DNA of 64,000 bases, from the NCBI RefSeq assembly GCF_022419205.1, contig NZ_JAJOZU010000003.1, positions 310,001-374,000 on the forward strand, in the 5' to 3' direction. This document shows positions 20,223 through 30,006 of the stretch, piece by piece (position 1 is the stretch's first letter; each line of letters begins with the position of its first letter). Position numbers and translations under genes: made by a program. Under the pieces are notes generated by a model, which saw nothing but the letters and a program-made list of their open reading frames with translations, was not told the DNA's origin and searched no databases. The DNA is from Thermomonas alba (GTDB taxonomy: Bacteria; Pseudomonadota; Gammaproteobacteria; Xanthomonadales; Xanthomonadaceae).

Positions 20223-22108
20223 TGCACATGCAGGATGCCGAGGCGCAGGTGGCCGACCTCCTGCGTCAGCACGAGCACAAGCAGCTGCTGCGCTTCATCA
20301 CCTGCGGCAGCGTGGACGACGGCAAGAGCACCCTGATCGGCCGCCTGCTGCACGACACGCGGCAGCTGATGGACGACCAGCTGCGTGCGCTCGAAGCCGA
20401 CAGCCGCCGCCACGGCACCCAGAACGGCGAGATCGACTTCGCCCTGCTGGTGGACGGGCTGGCCGCCGAGCGCGAGCAGGGCATCACCATCGACGTCGCC
20501 TACCGCTTCTTCGATACCGCGTGCCGCAAGTTCATCGTCGCCGACTGCCCGGGGCACGAGCAGTACACCCGCAACATGGCCACCGGCGCTTCCACCGCCG
20601 ACCTCGCGGTGGTGCTGGTGGACGCGCGCAAGGGCCTGCTCACCCAGACCCGCCGGCACAGTTACATCGTGTCGCTGCTGGGCATCCGTCACGTGGTGCT
20701 GGCGGTCAACAAGATGGACCTGGTGGGCTACGACCCGGCGGTGTTCGCGCGGATCGAGGAGGCCTACCGCGCGCTGGCTGCGCAGCTGGGCATCGCGCGG
20801 GTGGACGCCGTGCCGCTGTCGGCCCTGCGCGGCGACAACATGATCGCGCGCTCCCCGGCGATGCCGTGGTACGACGGCCCGGCGCTGCTGGAACTGCTGG
20901 AAACGGCGCCGATCACACGTGAACGCGGCGATGCGCCGTTCCGGATGCCGGTGCAGTGTGTGTGCCGCCCCAATCAGGATTTTCGCGGCTTTGCCGGCAC
21001 CGTGGCCTGCGGTCGGGTGGCGCCGGGCGACGAAGTGGTGGTGCTGCCGTCCGGGCGGCGTTCGCGGGTGGCGCGGATCGTCACTGCCGGCGGGGATCTG
21101 GCACAGGCGGTGGCCGGGCAGTCGGTGATCCTGACGCTGACCGATGAAGTCGATGCCAGCCGCGGCGATGTGATCGCTGCCGCGGCCGCCCCGCCCGAAG
21201 TGGCCGACCAGTTCGCGGCGCACCTGCTGTGGATGGACGATGCGCCGCTGCTGCCGGGCCGGCCGTACCTGCTCAAGCTCGGCACACGCACGGTCGGCGC
21301 CTCGGTCACCGAGATCAAGCACAAGATCGACGTCAACACCCAGGAGGCGCTGGCGGCCAAGCACCTGGAACTGAACGAAGTCGCGGTGTGCAACCTGCAC
21401 CTCGACCAGCCGCTGGCGTTCGCGCCATATGCCGAGGACCGCACCCTCGGTGGTTTCATCCTGATCGACCGCCACAGCAATGCCACGGTCGCCGCCGGCA
21501 CGCTCGACTTCGCCCTGCGTCGCGCCGCCAACATCCACTGGCAGCACCTGGACGTGGACAAGGCCGCGCGTGCCCGGATCAAACACCAGTCGCCGCGCTG
21601 CGTGTGGTTCACCGGACTGTCCGGCGCCGGCAAGTCCACCATCGCCAATCTGGTGGACCGCAAGCTGCTGGCGCTGGGCCGGCACGCCTACGTGCTGGAT
21701 GGCGACAACGTGCGGCATGGGCTCAACAAGGACCTAGGCTTCACCCCGGAGGACCGAGTGGAGAACATCCGCCGGGTGGCCGAAGTGGCCAGGCTGATGA
21801 CCGACGCCGGGCTGATCGTGCTGGTCAGCTTCATCAGCCCGTTCCGCGCCGAACGCGAGCTGGCGCGCAGTCTGTTCGAGCCGGGCGAGTTTCTCGAAGT
21901 ATTCGTGGATACGCCGCTGGAAGAAGCCGAACGGCGCGACGTGAAGGGCCTGTATGCGAAGGCCCGGCGCGGCGAACTGCGCAACTTCACCGGCATCGAT
22001 TCACCCTACGAGCCGCCGGAACATCCGGAGCTGCATCTGCGTACCAGCGGCGCCGACCCGGTGGCGCTGGCCGACCAGGTGATCGCGGCGCTGGGGCTGG
22101 AGGTCTAG
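20222..22108 (+). CDS. cysNC: Bifunctional sulfate adenylyltransferase subunit 1/adenylylsulfate kinase
   Basis: A fused GTPase subunit of ATP sulfurylase (CysN, about 1-450) and APS kinase (CysC, about 455-628), giving PAPS in two steps. The CysN part has G1 GSVDDGKST, switch [17 protein letters not shown]3 DCPGHEQYT and G4 NKMD. The CysC part has P-loop [24 protein letters not shown] and the mobile segment [16 protein letters not shown]. It is coupled to cysD by a 1-base overlap. The TAG stop is followed 34 bp later by a mobile repeat (22143). Confidence 0.96.
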   Translation: MHMQDAEAQVADLLRQHEHKQLLRFITCGSVDDGKSTLIGRLLHDTRQLMDDQLRALEADSRRHGTQNGEIDFALLVDGLAAEREQGITIDVAYRFFDTACRKFIVADCPGHEQYTRNMATGASTADLAVVLVDARKGLLTQTRRHSYIVSLLGIRHVVLAVNKMDLVGYDPAVFARIEEAYRALAAQLGIARVDAVPLSALRGDNMIARSPAMPWYDGPALLELLETAPITRERGDAPFRMPVQCVCRPNQDFRGFAGTVACGRVAPGDEVVVLPSGRRSRVARIVTAGGDLAQAVAGQSVILTLTDEVDASRGDVIAAAAAPPEVADQFAAHLLWMDDAPLLPGRPYLLKLGTRTVGASVTEIKHKIDVNTQEALAAKHLELNEVAVCNLHLDQPLAFAPYAEDRTLGGFILIDRHSNATVAAGTLDFALRRAANIHWQHLDVDKAARARIKHQSPRCVWFTGLSGAGKSTIANLVDRKLLALGRHAYVLDGDNVRHGLNKDLGFTPEDRVENIRRVAEVARLMTDAGLIVLVSFISPFRAERELARSLFEPGEFLEVFVDTPLEEAERRDVKGLYAKARRGELRNFTGIDSPYEPPEHPELHLRTSGADPVALADQVIAALGLEV

Positions 22109-22142
22109 CGCGAGAAGCAGGAAGGAAGCGGCGGTGCGCTAG

Positions 22143-22294
22143 GGACCCTCTGATCAACTCAGAGGGTCCCGCCGGCCATGGAGGGCCGGCCACGCATCAA
22201 TCACGCAAGTGATTGATGCGTGTGAGCCGAGTCCGGGCCTGTACCGGACTCGGCGTGGGCTGACAACGCCTGGATGGCGTTGTTCAGACCTTCC
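22143..22294 (-). mobile_element. IS5-like MITE, complete copy A
   Basis: A 152-bp element with no coding capacity, flanked by exact CTAG duplications (22139-22142 and 22295-22298). Read on the minus strand it begins GGAAGGTCTGAACAAC, close to the IS5 terminal repeat as I recall it, and ends in a perfect 11-bp hairpin (22143-22153 with 22159-22169). Four more hairpins fill the interior, with stems ACAACGCC, GCCGAGTCCG, CACGCATCAATCAC and GCCGGC. It differs from the copy at 47604 at 7 positions. Its right-hand CTAG supplies the stop codon of the DUF1854 gene. It lies between convergent genes and may also end both transcripts. Confidence 0.85.
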
Positions 22295-22762
22295 CTAGAG
22301 GAAACGGTCGAGCAGGCGGCGGCTGTGGCGGTCCAGTGCCAGCAGGTCCGGGATCAGGTAGTGCACGCCGTGGCTGTCGGCGACCAGCAGGGCGTGCGCG
22401 CCCAGCCGGCGGATATCGTCCTCGCTCTTGAGGATGAAGCGGGTTTCACCGCGATCGGTCTCTACCGTCCACTGGCTGGGGGTGGCGAAGGTGGACACCT
22501 CGCGCAGGCGCCGGATCACCGGCACGAACTCGCGCTGGCCGAGTTCGGCCTCCACCAGTGCGCGCCGTGCCGGGTCCAGCGCATCCAGGCGCGGGATCCA
22601 GGCCAGCTCGTGGCCATCGCCGCCGACCAGCGCGATCCCGGTGTCTGGCGCGCTCAGCGGGAAGGCGCGCACCGCCACCACGCCCTCGTGCACGCGGCCA
22701 TCGGCGGTGGTCAGCACCAGCCGCCCGAAGGCATTGCGTTCGAGCCGGTACTCAGCGCTCAT
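22295..22762 (-). CDS. Cyanophycin-associated DUF1854 protein
   Basis: A 155-residue soluble protein with no signal or helix. Family traits visible are the opening YRLERNAFGRLVLTTADG, then VRAFPLSAPDTGIALVGGDGHELAWI, and ESRREFVPVIRR-like QREFVPVIRRLREVSTFATPSQWTVETDRGETRFILKSEDDIRRL. DUF1854 genes are known next to cyanophycin synthetases; the function is unknown. It overlaps the upstream ABC exporter by 11 bp, so the two are made together. Its stop TAG is formed by the target duplication of the adjacent MITE. Confidence 0.85.
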   Translation of the reverse strand: MSAEYRLERNAFGRLVLTTADGRVHEGVVAVRAFPLSAPDTGIALVGGDGHELAWIPRLDALDPARRALVEAELGQREFVPVIRRLREVSTFATPSQWTVETDRGETRFILKSEDDIRRLGAHALLVADSHGVHYLIPDLLALDRHSRRLLDRFL

Positions 22763-25058
22763 GCGCCACCCCCTCCAGCGGCAGTTCGGCCAGCGCCTCT
22801 TCCTGGTCCACGTTGCGCAGCTGCGCCTGGTACAGCCGCCAGTACGCGCCCTGGCGTGCCATCAGCTCGTCGTGCGGGCCCACCTCCACGATCCGGCCGC
22901 GCTCCATGACCACCAGCCGGTCGGCTTTGCGCAGGGTGGACAGGCGATGGGCGATGGCGATGGTGGTGCGGCCTTGAACCAGGTTGTCGAGCGCGCGCTG
23001 GATTTCCTTCTCGGTTTCAGTGTCCACCGACGAGGTGGCCTCGTCCAGGATCAAAAAGCGCGGGTCGATCAGCAGCGCGCGCGCGATCGAGATGCGCTGG
23101 CGTTCGCCGCCCGACAGGCCCTGGCCGCGTTCGCCCACCAGCGAGTCGTAGCCGTGCGGCAGGCGCAGGATGAACTCGTGCGCGTGCGCGGCGCGGGCGG
23201 CGGCCACGATCTCCTCGCGGCTGGCGTCGGGGCGGCCGTAGGCGATGTTCTCGGCGATGGTGCCGAAGAACAGGAAGGGTTCCTGCAGCACCAGCCCGAT
23301 GTGGCGGCGGTAGTCGGCCAGCGCGACCGAGCGGATGTCGATGCCGTCCACCAGGATCGCGCCCTGGGTGACGTCGTAGAAGCGGCAGATCAGGTTGACC
23401 AGGGTGGTCTTGCCGGAGCCGCTGTGGCCGACCAGGCCGATCATCTCGCCGGGGCGAATGTCCAGGCTCACGCCGCGCAGCACGCCGCGGCTGCCGTAGC
23501 GGAAGCCGACGTCGCGCAGCGTCAGCGCCCCGCGCGGCGCGGGCAGCGGCACCGGTTGTGCCGGCTCCGGCACGCTGGAGATATGGTCGAGGATGTCGAA
23601 GATGCGCTTGGCGCCGGCGGCTGCTTTCTGGGTCACCGACACGATCCGGCTCATCGAATCCAGACGGGTATAGAAGCGCCCGATGTAAGTCAGAAACGCG
23701 GTCAGCACGCCCACCGTGATCTGGTGCCGCGACACCTGCCAGATGCCGAATGCCCATACCACGATCAGCCCTAGCTCGGTGAGCAAGGTCACGGTCGGGG
23801 TGAACAGCGACCACACCTTGTTCAGGCGGTCGTTGATCGCGAGGTAGTGGCGGTTGGCCTCGCGGAAGCGGCGGGCTTCGCGGCCCTCCTGGGCGAATGC
23901 CTTGACCACCCGGATGCCGGGGATGGTGTCGGCCAGCACGCTGCTCAGATCCGACCAGGCGCGGTCGATCTTTTCGAAGCCGGTGCGCAGGCGGTTGCGC
24001 ACCAACTGGATCAGCCATGCGATCAGCGGCAGCGGCAGCAGCGTCACCAGCGCCAGCATCGGATTGATCGAGAACAGGATGGCCGCGATCATCGCCAGCA
24101 TCAGCACGTCGGTGGCGAAGTCCAGCAGGTGCAGCGACAGGTACAGGCAGATGCGGTCGGACTCCGAGCCGATCCGTGCCAGCAGGTCGCCGGTGCGCTT
24201 GCCGCCGAAGTATTCCAGCGACAGCGTGAGCAGATGTTCATAGGTCACCGTGCGCAGGTCGCAGCCGATGCGCTCGGACACCAGCGCCAGGATGTAGGTG
24301 CGCGCCCAGCCCAGGAACCAGGCGAGCAGCGCCGAGCCGAGGATGCCGCCCAGCAGCATCAGCACCAGGCGCTGGTCGATCGGCTGCCCGTTCTGGAACG
24401 GGATCAGCACCTTGTCCATCAGCGGCATGGTCAGGTACGGCGGCACCAGGGTGGCGCCGGTCGAGGCCAGGGTGAGCAGGAAGCCGGCCAGCAGCGCGCC
24501 GCGGTAGGGGCGCGCGAACCGCCACAGGCGCAGCAGGGTCCAGGTGGAGGGCGGCGTATGCAGTTCGCGCACGCAGGCCGGGCATTCGTCCTCGTCCGGC
24601 GGCAGCGGCGCCTTGCAGAGCGGGCACAGCGGCTCGTCGTCCTCATGCGCGGCGTCGGAATCTTCGGCGCGCCGCTGCAGGCGTTCGAACTGGGCCAGCA
24701 GGCGCAGCGCGGCCAGGTTCTGGTCGAGGGTGAAGCGGCAGTGGAACAGGCGGCGGTGGGCATCCACCAGCTCCAGTTGGCCGATCCCGGCGTGGTCGCC
24801 GTGGCGCAGCTGCAGGTCCTCGGTCAGCGCCCAGTCCTGCCACTGCGCGGCGCGCGGCGGGCATGCGAGCAGGCGGCGGTCGGTCAGCACCAGCACGCCG
24901 TCGCCGTAGTGCAGGGCATCGTCGAGGTCGATCGTGAGCGCGGCCAGTGCGGTTTCGCCGGGCTGCAGCCGCTGCTGCAGCGGCTGTTGCCAGTGGTCGG
25001 GCAACCCCTGGCAAATGGAGGGCGAGGCGTCGGGAGTCTGATGGGCAGGGGCGGGCAT
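22752..25058 (-). CDS. ABC exporter with N-terminal PH-like and zinc-ribbon domains, cyanophycin-associated
   Basis: A 768-residue half-transporter. Residues about 15-120 resemble a bacterial PH-like fold ([19 protein letters not shown], then [11 protein letters not shown]). A four-Cys zinc ribbon follows ([18 protein letters not shown], about 136-153), then a type IV exporter transmembrane domain (about 175-470) and an ATPase with Walker [10 protein letters not shown], signature LSGGERQR and [12 protein letters not shown]. Start ATG 25058 is preferred; ATG 25160 would extend into the intergenic promoter. It is divergent from the cyanophycin synthetases (134 bp apart) and coupled to DUF1854. 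The substrate is unknown; a role in cyanophycin precursor or product handling is inference from context. Confidence 0.85.
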   Translation of the reverse strand: MPAPAHQTPDASPSICQGLPDHWQQPLQQRLQPGETALAALTIDLDDALHYGDGVLVLTDRRLLACPPRAAQWQDWALTEDLQLRHGDHAGIGQLELVDAHRRLFHCRFTLDQNLAALRLLAQFERLQRRAEDSDAAHEDDEPLCPLCKAPLPPDEDECPACVRELHTPPSTWTLLRLWRFARPYRGALLAGFLLTLASTGATLVPPYLTMPLMDKVLIPFQNGQPIDQRLVLMLLGGILGSALLAWFLGWARTYILALVSERIGCDLRTVTYEHLLTLSLEYFGGKRTGDLLARIGSESDRICLYLSLHLLDFATDVLMLAMIAAILFSINPMLALVTLLPLPLIAWLIQLVRNRLRTGFEKIDRAWSDLSSVLADTIPGIRVVKAFAQEGREARRFREANRHYLAINDRLNKVWSLFTPTVTLLTELGLIVVWAFGIWQVSRHQITVGVLTAFLTYIGRFYTRLDSMSRIVSVTQKAAAGAKRIFDILDHISSVPEPAQPVPLPAPRGALTLRDVGFRYGSRGVLRGVSLDIRPGEMIGLVGHSGSGKTTLVNLICRFYDVTQGAILVDGIDIRSVALADYRRHIGLVLQEPFLFFGTIAENIAYGRPDASREEIVAAARAAHAHEFILRLPHGYDSLVGERGQGLSGGERQRISIARALLIDPRFLILDEATSSVDTETEKEIQRALDNLVQGRTTIAIAHRLSTLRKADRLVVMERGRIVEVGPHDELMARQGAYWRLYQAQLRNVDQEEALAELPLEGVAHER

Positions 25059-25192
25059 GAGGGCTTTCTTAAGAATCCGTAATATGACGGCAGAGCCCGG
25101 CTCCGCTACTCTGTGTCGCATCCAGAGGGAGAAAGTATAGCGAGCGGCAACGATGCCCATGTGGGGCGCGTCTGGCCGTCGCAGCGCCGGGC

Positions 25193-27394
25193 ATGAAACA
25201 CGACGACATCATCATTCTGCGGACCATTTATCTACGCGGCCCCAACCTCTGGACCTACCGCCCGGTGTTGGAAGCCTGGGTGGATATCGGTGGTCTCGAG
25301 GACTATCCCTCCAACCGCATCGACGGGCTCACCGAGCGCCTGCTGGCCTGGCTGCCGGGACTGCAGGAGCATCGCTGCAGCGTGGGCGCGCCGGGCGGCT
25401 TCGTGCAGCGTCTGCGCGAAGGCACCTGGCCGGCGCACATCCTCGAGCATGTCACCCTTGAACTGCAGACCCAGGTCGGCATGCAGACCGGCTTCGGCAA
25501 GGCGCGCGAGGCCGGGCCGCGCGGCCTCTACAAGGTGGCCGTGCGCTCGCGCGACGAGCAGGTCAGCCGCGCCTGCCTGCTGCTGGCGCGCGATCTGCTG
25601 ATGGCGGCGATCAACGACACCGGGTTCGACCTGCCGGCGCGCCTGGCCCCGCTGCGTGAGTTGGCCGACCGCCGCCTGCTCGGGCCCAGCACCGCGGCCA
25701 TCGTGGAAGCGGCCGGCGAACGCGGCATCCCGCACCTGGGGCTCACCGACGGCAACCTGGTGCAGCTGGGCTACGGCCGCCGCCAGCGCCGGATCTGGAC
25801 CGCCGAGACCGAGCGCACCAGCGCCATTGCCGAGAGCATCTCGCGCGACAAGGACCTCACCAAGACCCTGCTAGCCAGCTGCGGCGTGCCGGTGCCGGAA
25901 GGGCGGCTGGTGGAGGATGCCGCGGACGCCTGGACGGCGGCGCAGGAGATCGGCCTGCCGGTGGTGGTCAAGCCGCTGGATGCCAACCACGGGCGCGGCG
26001 TGTTCGCCGACCTCAAGACCCGGCAGGACGTGGAAACCGCGTACGCCGGCGCGCTGGCCGAAGGCAGCGCGGTGATGGTGGAGCGATTCATCGAGGGCGA
26101 CGAGCACCGCCTGCTGGTGGTCGGCGGCAGGCTGGTGGCGGCCAACAAGGGCGACACCGCGCGGGTGGTGGGCGACGGCCGCTCGACCATCCGCGAGCTG
26201 ATCGACCTGCAGATCAACAGCGACCCGCGCCGCGGCGAGGAGGAGGGCTTCCCGCTGGAAACCCTATTACTGGAGCGCGAACCGATCGCCCTCCACGAGC
26301 TGCAGCGCCAGGGCTATACGCCGGAGTCGGTGCCGCCGGCCGGGCAGGAGGTGCTCATCCTGCGCCACGGCAACATGGCCTTCGACGTCACCGACGAGGT
26401 GCATCCCGAAGTCGCCGCGGCCGCCATCCAGGCCGCGCGGGTGGTCGGGTTGGACATCGCCGGGATCGATCTGGTGACGCGCGACGTCGCGCGGCCGCTG
26501 TCGGAGACGCGCGGCGCGATCGTCGAGGTCAACGCCGGCCCCAGCCTGCTGATGCACCTCAAGCCCGCGGTCGGCAGGCCGCGCCCGGTCGGGCAGGCGA
26601 TCGTGGATCATCTTTTCCCGCCGGGCGACGACGGCCGCATCCCGATCGTCGGCGTGCTCGGACGGCGCGAACCGGCGCTGCTGGCGCGCTTGACCGCGCA
26701 CCTGCTGCGTCTGGCCGGGCGGCGGGTCGGTCTGGCCTGCGGCGAGGGGTTGTTCCTCGATCAGCGCCGGCTGACAGCGCTTCCCAGCCAGCATTTCGAT
26801 GCCGGCCAGCGGCTGCTGATCAACCGCGAGATCGAGGCGGCCGTGATCGAGACCAGCGCCCGCGCGATCCTGAGCGAGGGACTGCCGTACGACCGCTGCC
26901 AGGTCGGCGTGCTGACCGATGCCGATCCGGATCCCGCGCTGGCGGAGTTCTACATCGATTCGCCCGGGCGCCTGCACGCGGTGCTGCGTACCCAGGTGGA
27001 CGTGGTGCTGGCGCAGGGCGTCGCGGTGCTCAATGCCTGCGAGCCTGCGGTGGCTGGGATGGCCGGGCTGTGCGATGGCGAAGTCATCCTGTTCGCGCGC
27101 GAGGCCGATGCCGCGCCGCTGGAGCCGCATCTGGCGCAGGGCGGGCGCGCGGTGTTCGTGCGCAGCGGCGCGATCGTGCTGGCCAGTGACGGCAACGAAG
27201 AGCCGCTGGCGCGGCTGTCGCGCTTCCGGCTGACGGCATCCGGAGCGCCATCGGCGCAGCTGGATGCGGTGCTGGCAGCGATTGCCGCCGCCTGGGCGGC
27301 GGAGGTGCCGGTGGCGTTGATTCCATCTGGCATCGAACATTTCGAACAGGAGCGGGCGGCCACTGCCCGCGCCAATGACGCGATGGGCGCGTAA
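25193..27394 (+). CDS. CphA-like cyanophycin synthetase paralogue lacking the Mur-ligase P-loop
   Basis: A 733-residue relative of CphA. It keeps the N-terminal domain (LRTIYLRGPNLWTYRPV, about 10-26) and an apparently complete ATP-grasp domain (VVKPLDANHGRGV, VEVNAGPSLLMHLKP). In the Mur-ligase-like part, where CphA has GTNGKTT, it reads GRREPAL, and the C-terminal Mur-ligase domain is shortened by about 120 residues. The second ATP site is therefore lost. This architecture resembles proteobacterial CphA' and cyanobacterial CphA2, which repolymerises beta-Asp-Arg; which applies here is not decided. It overlaps cphA by one base (TAATG). No strong ribosome site is seen before ATG 25193. Confidence 0.9.
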   Translation: MKHDDIIILRTIYLRGPNLWTYRPVLEAWVDIGGLEDYPSNRIDGLTERLLAWLPGLQEHRCSVGAPGGFVQRLREGTWPAHILEHVTLELQTQVGMQTGFGKAREAGPRGLYKVAVRSRDEQVSRACLLLARDLLMAAINDTGFDLPARLAPLRELADRRLLGPSTAAIVEAAGERGIPHLGLTDGNLVQLGYGRRQRRIWTAETERTSAIAESISRDKDLTKTLLASCGVPVPEGRLVEDAADAWTAAQEIGLPVVVKPLDANHGRGVFADLKTRQDVETAYAGALAEGSAVMVERFIEGDEHRLLVVGGRLVAANKGDTARVVGDGRSTIRELIDLQINSDPRRGEEEGFPLETLLLEREPIALHELQRQGYTPESVPPAGQEVLILRHGNMAFDVTDEVHPEVAAAAIQAARVVGLDIAGIDLVTRDVARPLSETRGAIVEVNAGPSLLMHLKPAVGRPRPVGQAIVDHLFPPGDDGRIPIVGVLGRREPALLARLTAHLLRLAGRRVGLACGEGLFLDQRRLTALPSQHFDAGQRLLINREIEAAVIETSARAILSEGLPYDRCQVGVLTDADPDPALAEFYIDSPGRLHAVLRTQVDVVLAQGVAVLNACEPAVAGMAGLCDGEVILFAREADAAPLEPHLAQGGRAVFVRSGAIVLASDGNEEPLARLSRFRLTASGAPSAQLDAVLAAIAAAWAAEVPVALIPSGIEHFEQERAATARANDAMGA

Positions 27395-29964
27395 TGGAAA
27401 TCTCCCGCATCCGGGCCCTGCGCGGCCCCAATCTGTGGACGCGGCGCACCGCGATCGAGGCCATCGTCACGCTGCGCCAGGGTGAGCAGCCGCTGGAGGC
27501 CATCCCGGGCTTCGAGGAACGCCTGCGCCAGCGTTTTCCGGAACTCGGCTTTTTGCGTGCCACCCGCCAGTCCGAGACCCTCACCCTGGCGCACGCGCTG
27601 GAGTTCACCGCGCTGTGCCTGCAGGCGCAGGCCGGCTGCCCGGTGACCTTCAGCCGCACCGCGCGCACGGTGGAGCCGGGCGTGTTCCAGATCGTGGTGG
27701 AGTACAGCGAGGAGGCGGTCGGGCGGCGCGCGCTGGAACTGGCGGAGCAGCTGTGTCGGGCCGCGCGCGAAGACGCGCCGTTCGATCTCGAAGCCGCGCT
27801 CGCGGAGCTGCGCGCGCTGGACGAGGACGAGCGCCTGGGGCCCAGCACCGGTGCCATCGTGGAAGCCGCGGTGAACCGCGGCATCCCGTACCGGCGTCTG
27901 ACCTCCGGCAGTCTGGTGCAGCTCGGCTGGGGCAGCCGCCAGCGGCGCATCCAGGCCGCGGAGATGGACAGCACCAGCGCGATCGCGGAAGCCATCGCGC
28001 AGGACAAGGCGCTGACCAAGAAGCTGCTGCGCGCCGCCGGGGTGCCGGTGCCGGAGGGGCGGCCGGTGGCCAGCGCCGACGATGCCTGGGCGGCCGCGCA
28101 GGAGATCGGCCTGCCGGTGGTGGTCAAGCCGCTGGACGGCAACCAGGGCAAGGGCGTCACCGTCAATCTGCACACCGAAGCCGACATCCGCCGCGCGTTC
28201 GAGGTAGCGCGCGAGTTCCGCGACGAGGTGATGGTGGAGCGCTACCTGCCCGGTGGTGATTACCGTCTGCTGGTGGTCGGGGATCGGCTGGTGGCGGCGG
28301 CCCGGCGCGAGCCGCCGAACGTGATCGGGGATGGCGTCTCCAGCGTGCGTGCGCTGATCGAGCAGGTGAATGCCGATCCACGCCGCGGTGAGGGCCATGC
28401 GACCTCGCTGACCCGCATCCGGCTCGATGAAATCGCCCTGCGCACGCTGGAGAAGCAGGGTCTTGGCCCGGATTCGATCCCCGAGAAAGGGCGCCGGGTG
28501 GTGCTGCGCAACAACGCCAACCTGTCCACCGGCGGCACCGCCACCGATGTCACCGACGACGTGCATCCGGAGGTGGCGGCGCGCGCGGTGGAGGCCGCGC
28601 GCATGGTCGGGCTGGACATCTGCGGGGTGGACGTGGTCTGCGAGACGGTGCTGCGCCCGCTGGAAGAGCAGGGCGGCGGAATCGTCGAGGTCAATGCCGC
28701 GCCGGGTCTGCGCATGCACCTGGCGCCGTCGTACGGCAAGCCGCGCGACGTGGGCAAGGCGATCATCGACGCCATGTTCCCGCCCGGCGAAAACGGGCGG
28801 ATACCGATCGTCGCAGTGACCGGCACCAACGGCAAGACCACCACCGTACGCCTGATCGCGCATCTGCTGCGCACCCGTGGGCTGAGCGTGGGCATGACCA
28901 GTACCGATGGCATCTACGTCAATGGCGTGCAGATCGATTCCGGTGACTGCTCCGGCCCGCGCAGCGCGCGCAACGTGCTGATGAACCCGCTGGTGGAGGC
29001 GGCGGTACTGGAAACCGCGCGCGGCGGGCTGCTGCGCGAGGGCCTGGGGTTCGATCAGGCCGACGTGGCGGTGGTGACCAACATCGGCAGCGGTGACCAT
29101 CTCGGGCTGAACTTCATCACCACCGTGGAGGATCTCGCGGTGCTCAAACGCGTGGTGGTGCGCAATGTCGCCCGATCCGGCTTTGCGGTGCTCAATGCGG
29201 CCGATCCGGTGGTTGCGGCGATGGCCAGGCAGTGTCCGGGCAAGGTGATCTTCTTCGCCGCGGATGGCGAGCAGCCGGTGCTGGCCGCGCACCGCGCCCA
29301 GGGCGGGCGGGTGGTATTCGTGCAGAACGGCGACCTGGTGGCGATGGAGGGCAGCGTCGAGATCCGGGTGCCGCTGGCCGGGGTGCCGCTGACCCACGGC
29401 GGCCGCATCGGCTTCCAGGTGGACAACGCGATGGCCGCGCTCGCCGCGGGCTGGGCGCTGGGGCTTGACTGGGGCGTGATCCGCCAGGGCCTGGCCAGCT
29501 TCAATGCCGACACGGCAAACGCCCCGGGCCGCTTCAACGTGCTGCCGTTCAAGGGCGCCACCGTGATCGCCGACTACGGCCACAACCCGGATGCGATGGC
29601 GGCACTGGTCGCGGCCGTGGAGAACCTGCCGGCGCTGCGGCGCACGGTGGTGATCAGCGGCGCCGGCGACCGTCGCGATGAGGATATCCGGAAGCAGACC
29701 CGCATCCTCGGCGCGGCGTTCGACACGGTGATCCTGTACCAGGACGCCTGCCAGCGCGGACGTGCCGACGGCGAGGTGCTGCGGCTGCTGCGCGAGGGCC
29801 TGCAGGGCGCGCCGCGTACCCGGGTGGTGGAAGAGATCCGCGGCGAGTTCGCCGCGATCGACCGCGCGCTCGAGCTGCTGCAGCCGGGCGAGCTGTGCCT
29901 GGTGCTGGTCGATCAGGTCGAGGAGTCATTGGCGCACCTGCGCGCGCGCATCGGCGCCGGCTGA
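27394..29964 (+). CDS. cphA: Cyanophycin synthetase
   Basis: Makes cyanophycin, a poly-aspartate with arginine side chains stored as cytoplasmic nitrogen granules, by alternating ATP-dependent addition of Asp and Arg. At 856 residues it has all three modules: an N-terminal domain (about 1-160), ATP-grasp (about 215-470; VVKPLDGNQGKGV, VEVNAAPGLRMHLAPS), and a Mur-ligase-like module with an intact P-loop VTGTNGKTTT (about 475), TSTDGIYVNG and YGHNPDAM near 730. It is coupled to the paralogue upstream. No cyanophycinase or isoaspartyl dipeptidase is present in the window. Confidence 0.95.
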   Translation: MEISRIRALRGPNLWTRRTAIEAIVTLRQGEQPLEAIPGFEERLRQRFPELGFLRATRQSETLTLAHALEFTALCLQAQAGCPVTFSRTARTVEPGVFQIVVEYSEEAVGRRALELAEQLCRAAREDAPFDLEAALAELRALDEDERLGPSTGAIVEAAVNRGIPYRRLTSGSLVQLGWGSRQRRIQAAEMDSTSAIAEAIAQDKALTKKLLRAAGVPVPEGRPVASADDAWAAAQEIGLPVVVKPLDGNQGKGVTVNLHTEADIRRAFEVAREFRDEVMVERYLPGGDYRLLVVGDRLVAAARREPPNVIGDGVSSVRALIEQVNADPRRGEGHATSLTRIRLDEIALRTLEKQGLGPDSIPEKGRRVVLRNNANLSTGGTATDVTDDVHPEVAARAVEAARMVGLDICGVDVVCETVLRPLEEQGGGIVEVNAAPGLRMHLAPSYGKPRDVGKAIIDAMFPPGENGRIPIVAVTGTNGKTTTVRLIAHLLRTRGLSVGMTSTDGIYVNGVQIDSGDCSGPRSARNVLMNPLVEAAVLETARGGLLREGLGFDQADVAVVTNIGSGDHLGLNFITTVEDLAVLKRVVVRNVARSGFAVLNAADPVVAAMARQCPGKVIFFAADGEQPVLAAHRAQGGRVVFVQNGDLVAMEGSVEIRVPLAGVPLTHGGRIGFQVDNAMAALAAGWALGLDWGVIRQGLASFNADTANAPGRFNVLPFKGATVIADYGHNPDAMAALVAAVENLPALRRTVVISGAGDRRDEDIRKQTRILGAAFDTVILYQDACQRGRADGEVLRLLREGLQGAPRTRVVEEIRGEFAAIDRALELLQPGELCLVLVDQVEESLAHLRARIGAG

Positions 29965-30006
29965 GCACATTGGCGCTGGCGCGCATCGGTCCGCCCGGCG
30001 TGAGCG

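Noticed and set aside
25153-25461. Open frame overlapping the start of the CphA paralogue, in another frame
   Set aside because: It starts in the promoter region, has no ribosome site and no recognisable protein features; the overlapping CphA-like frame is strongly supported.
26950-29583. An 877-residue open frame antisense to cphA, and similar very long frames at 14251-16866 (-), 39945-42542 (-), 49257-52076 (+) and 8-2365 (+)
   Set aside because: They mirror well-supported genes, are rich in His, Gln, Arg and Ala as expected from the GC-rich complement, and match no family. They are by-products of high GC.
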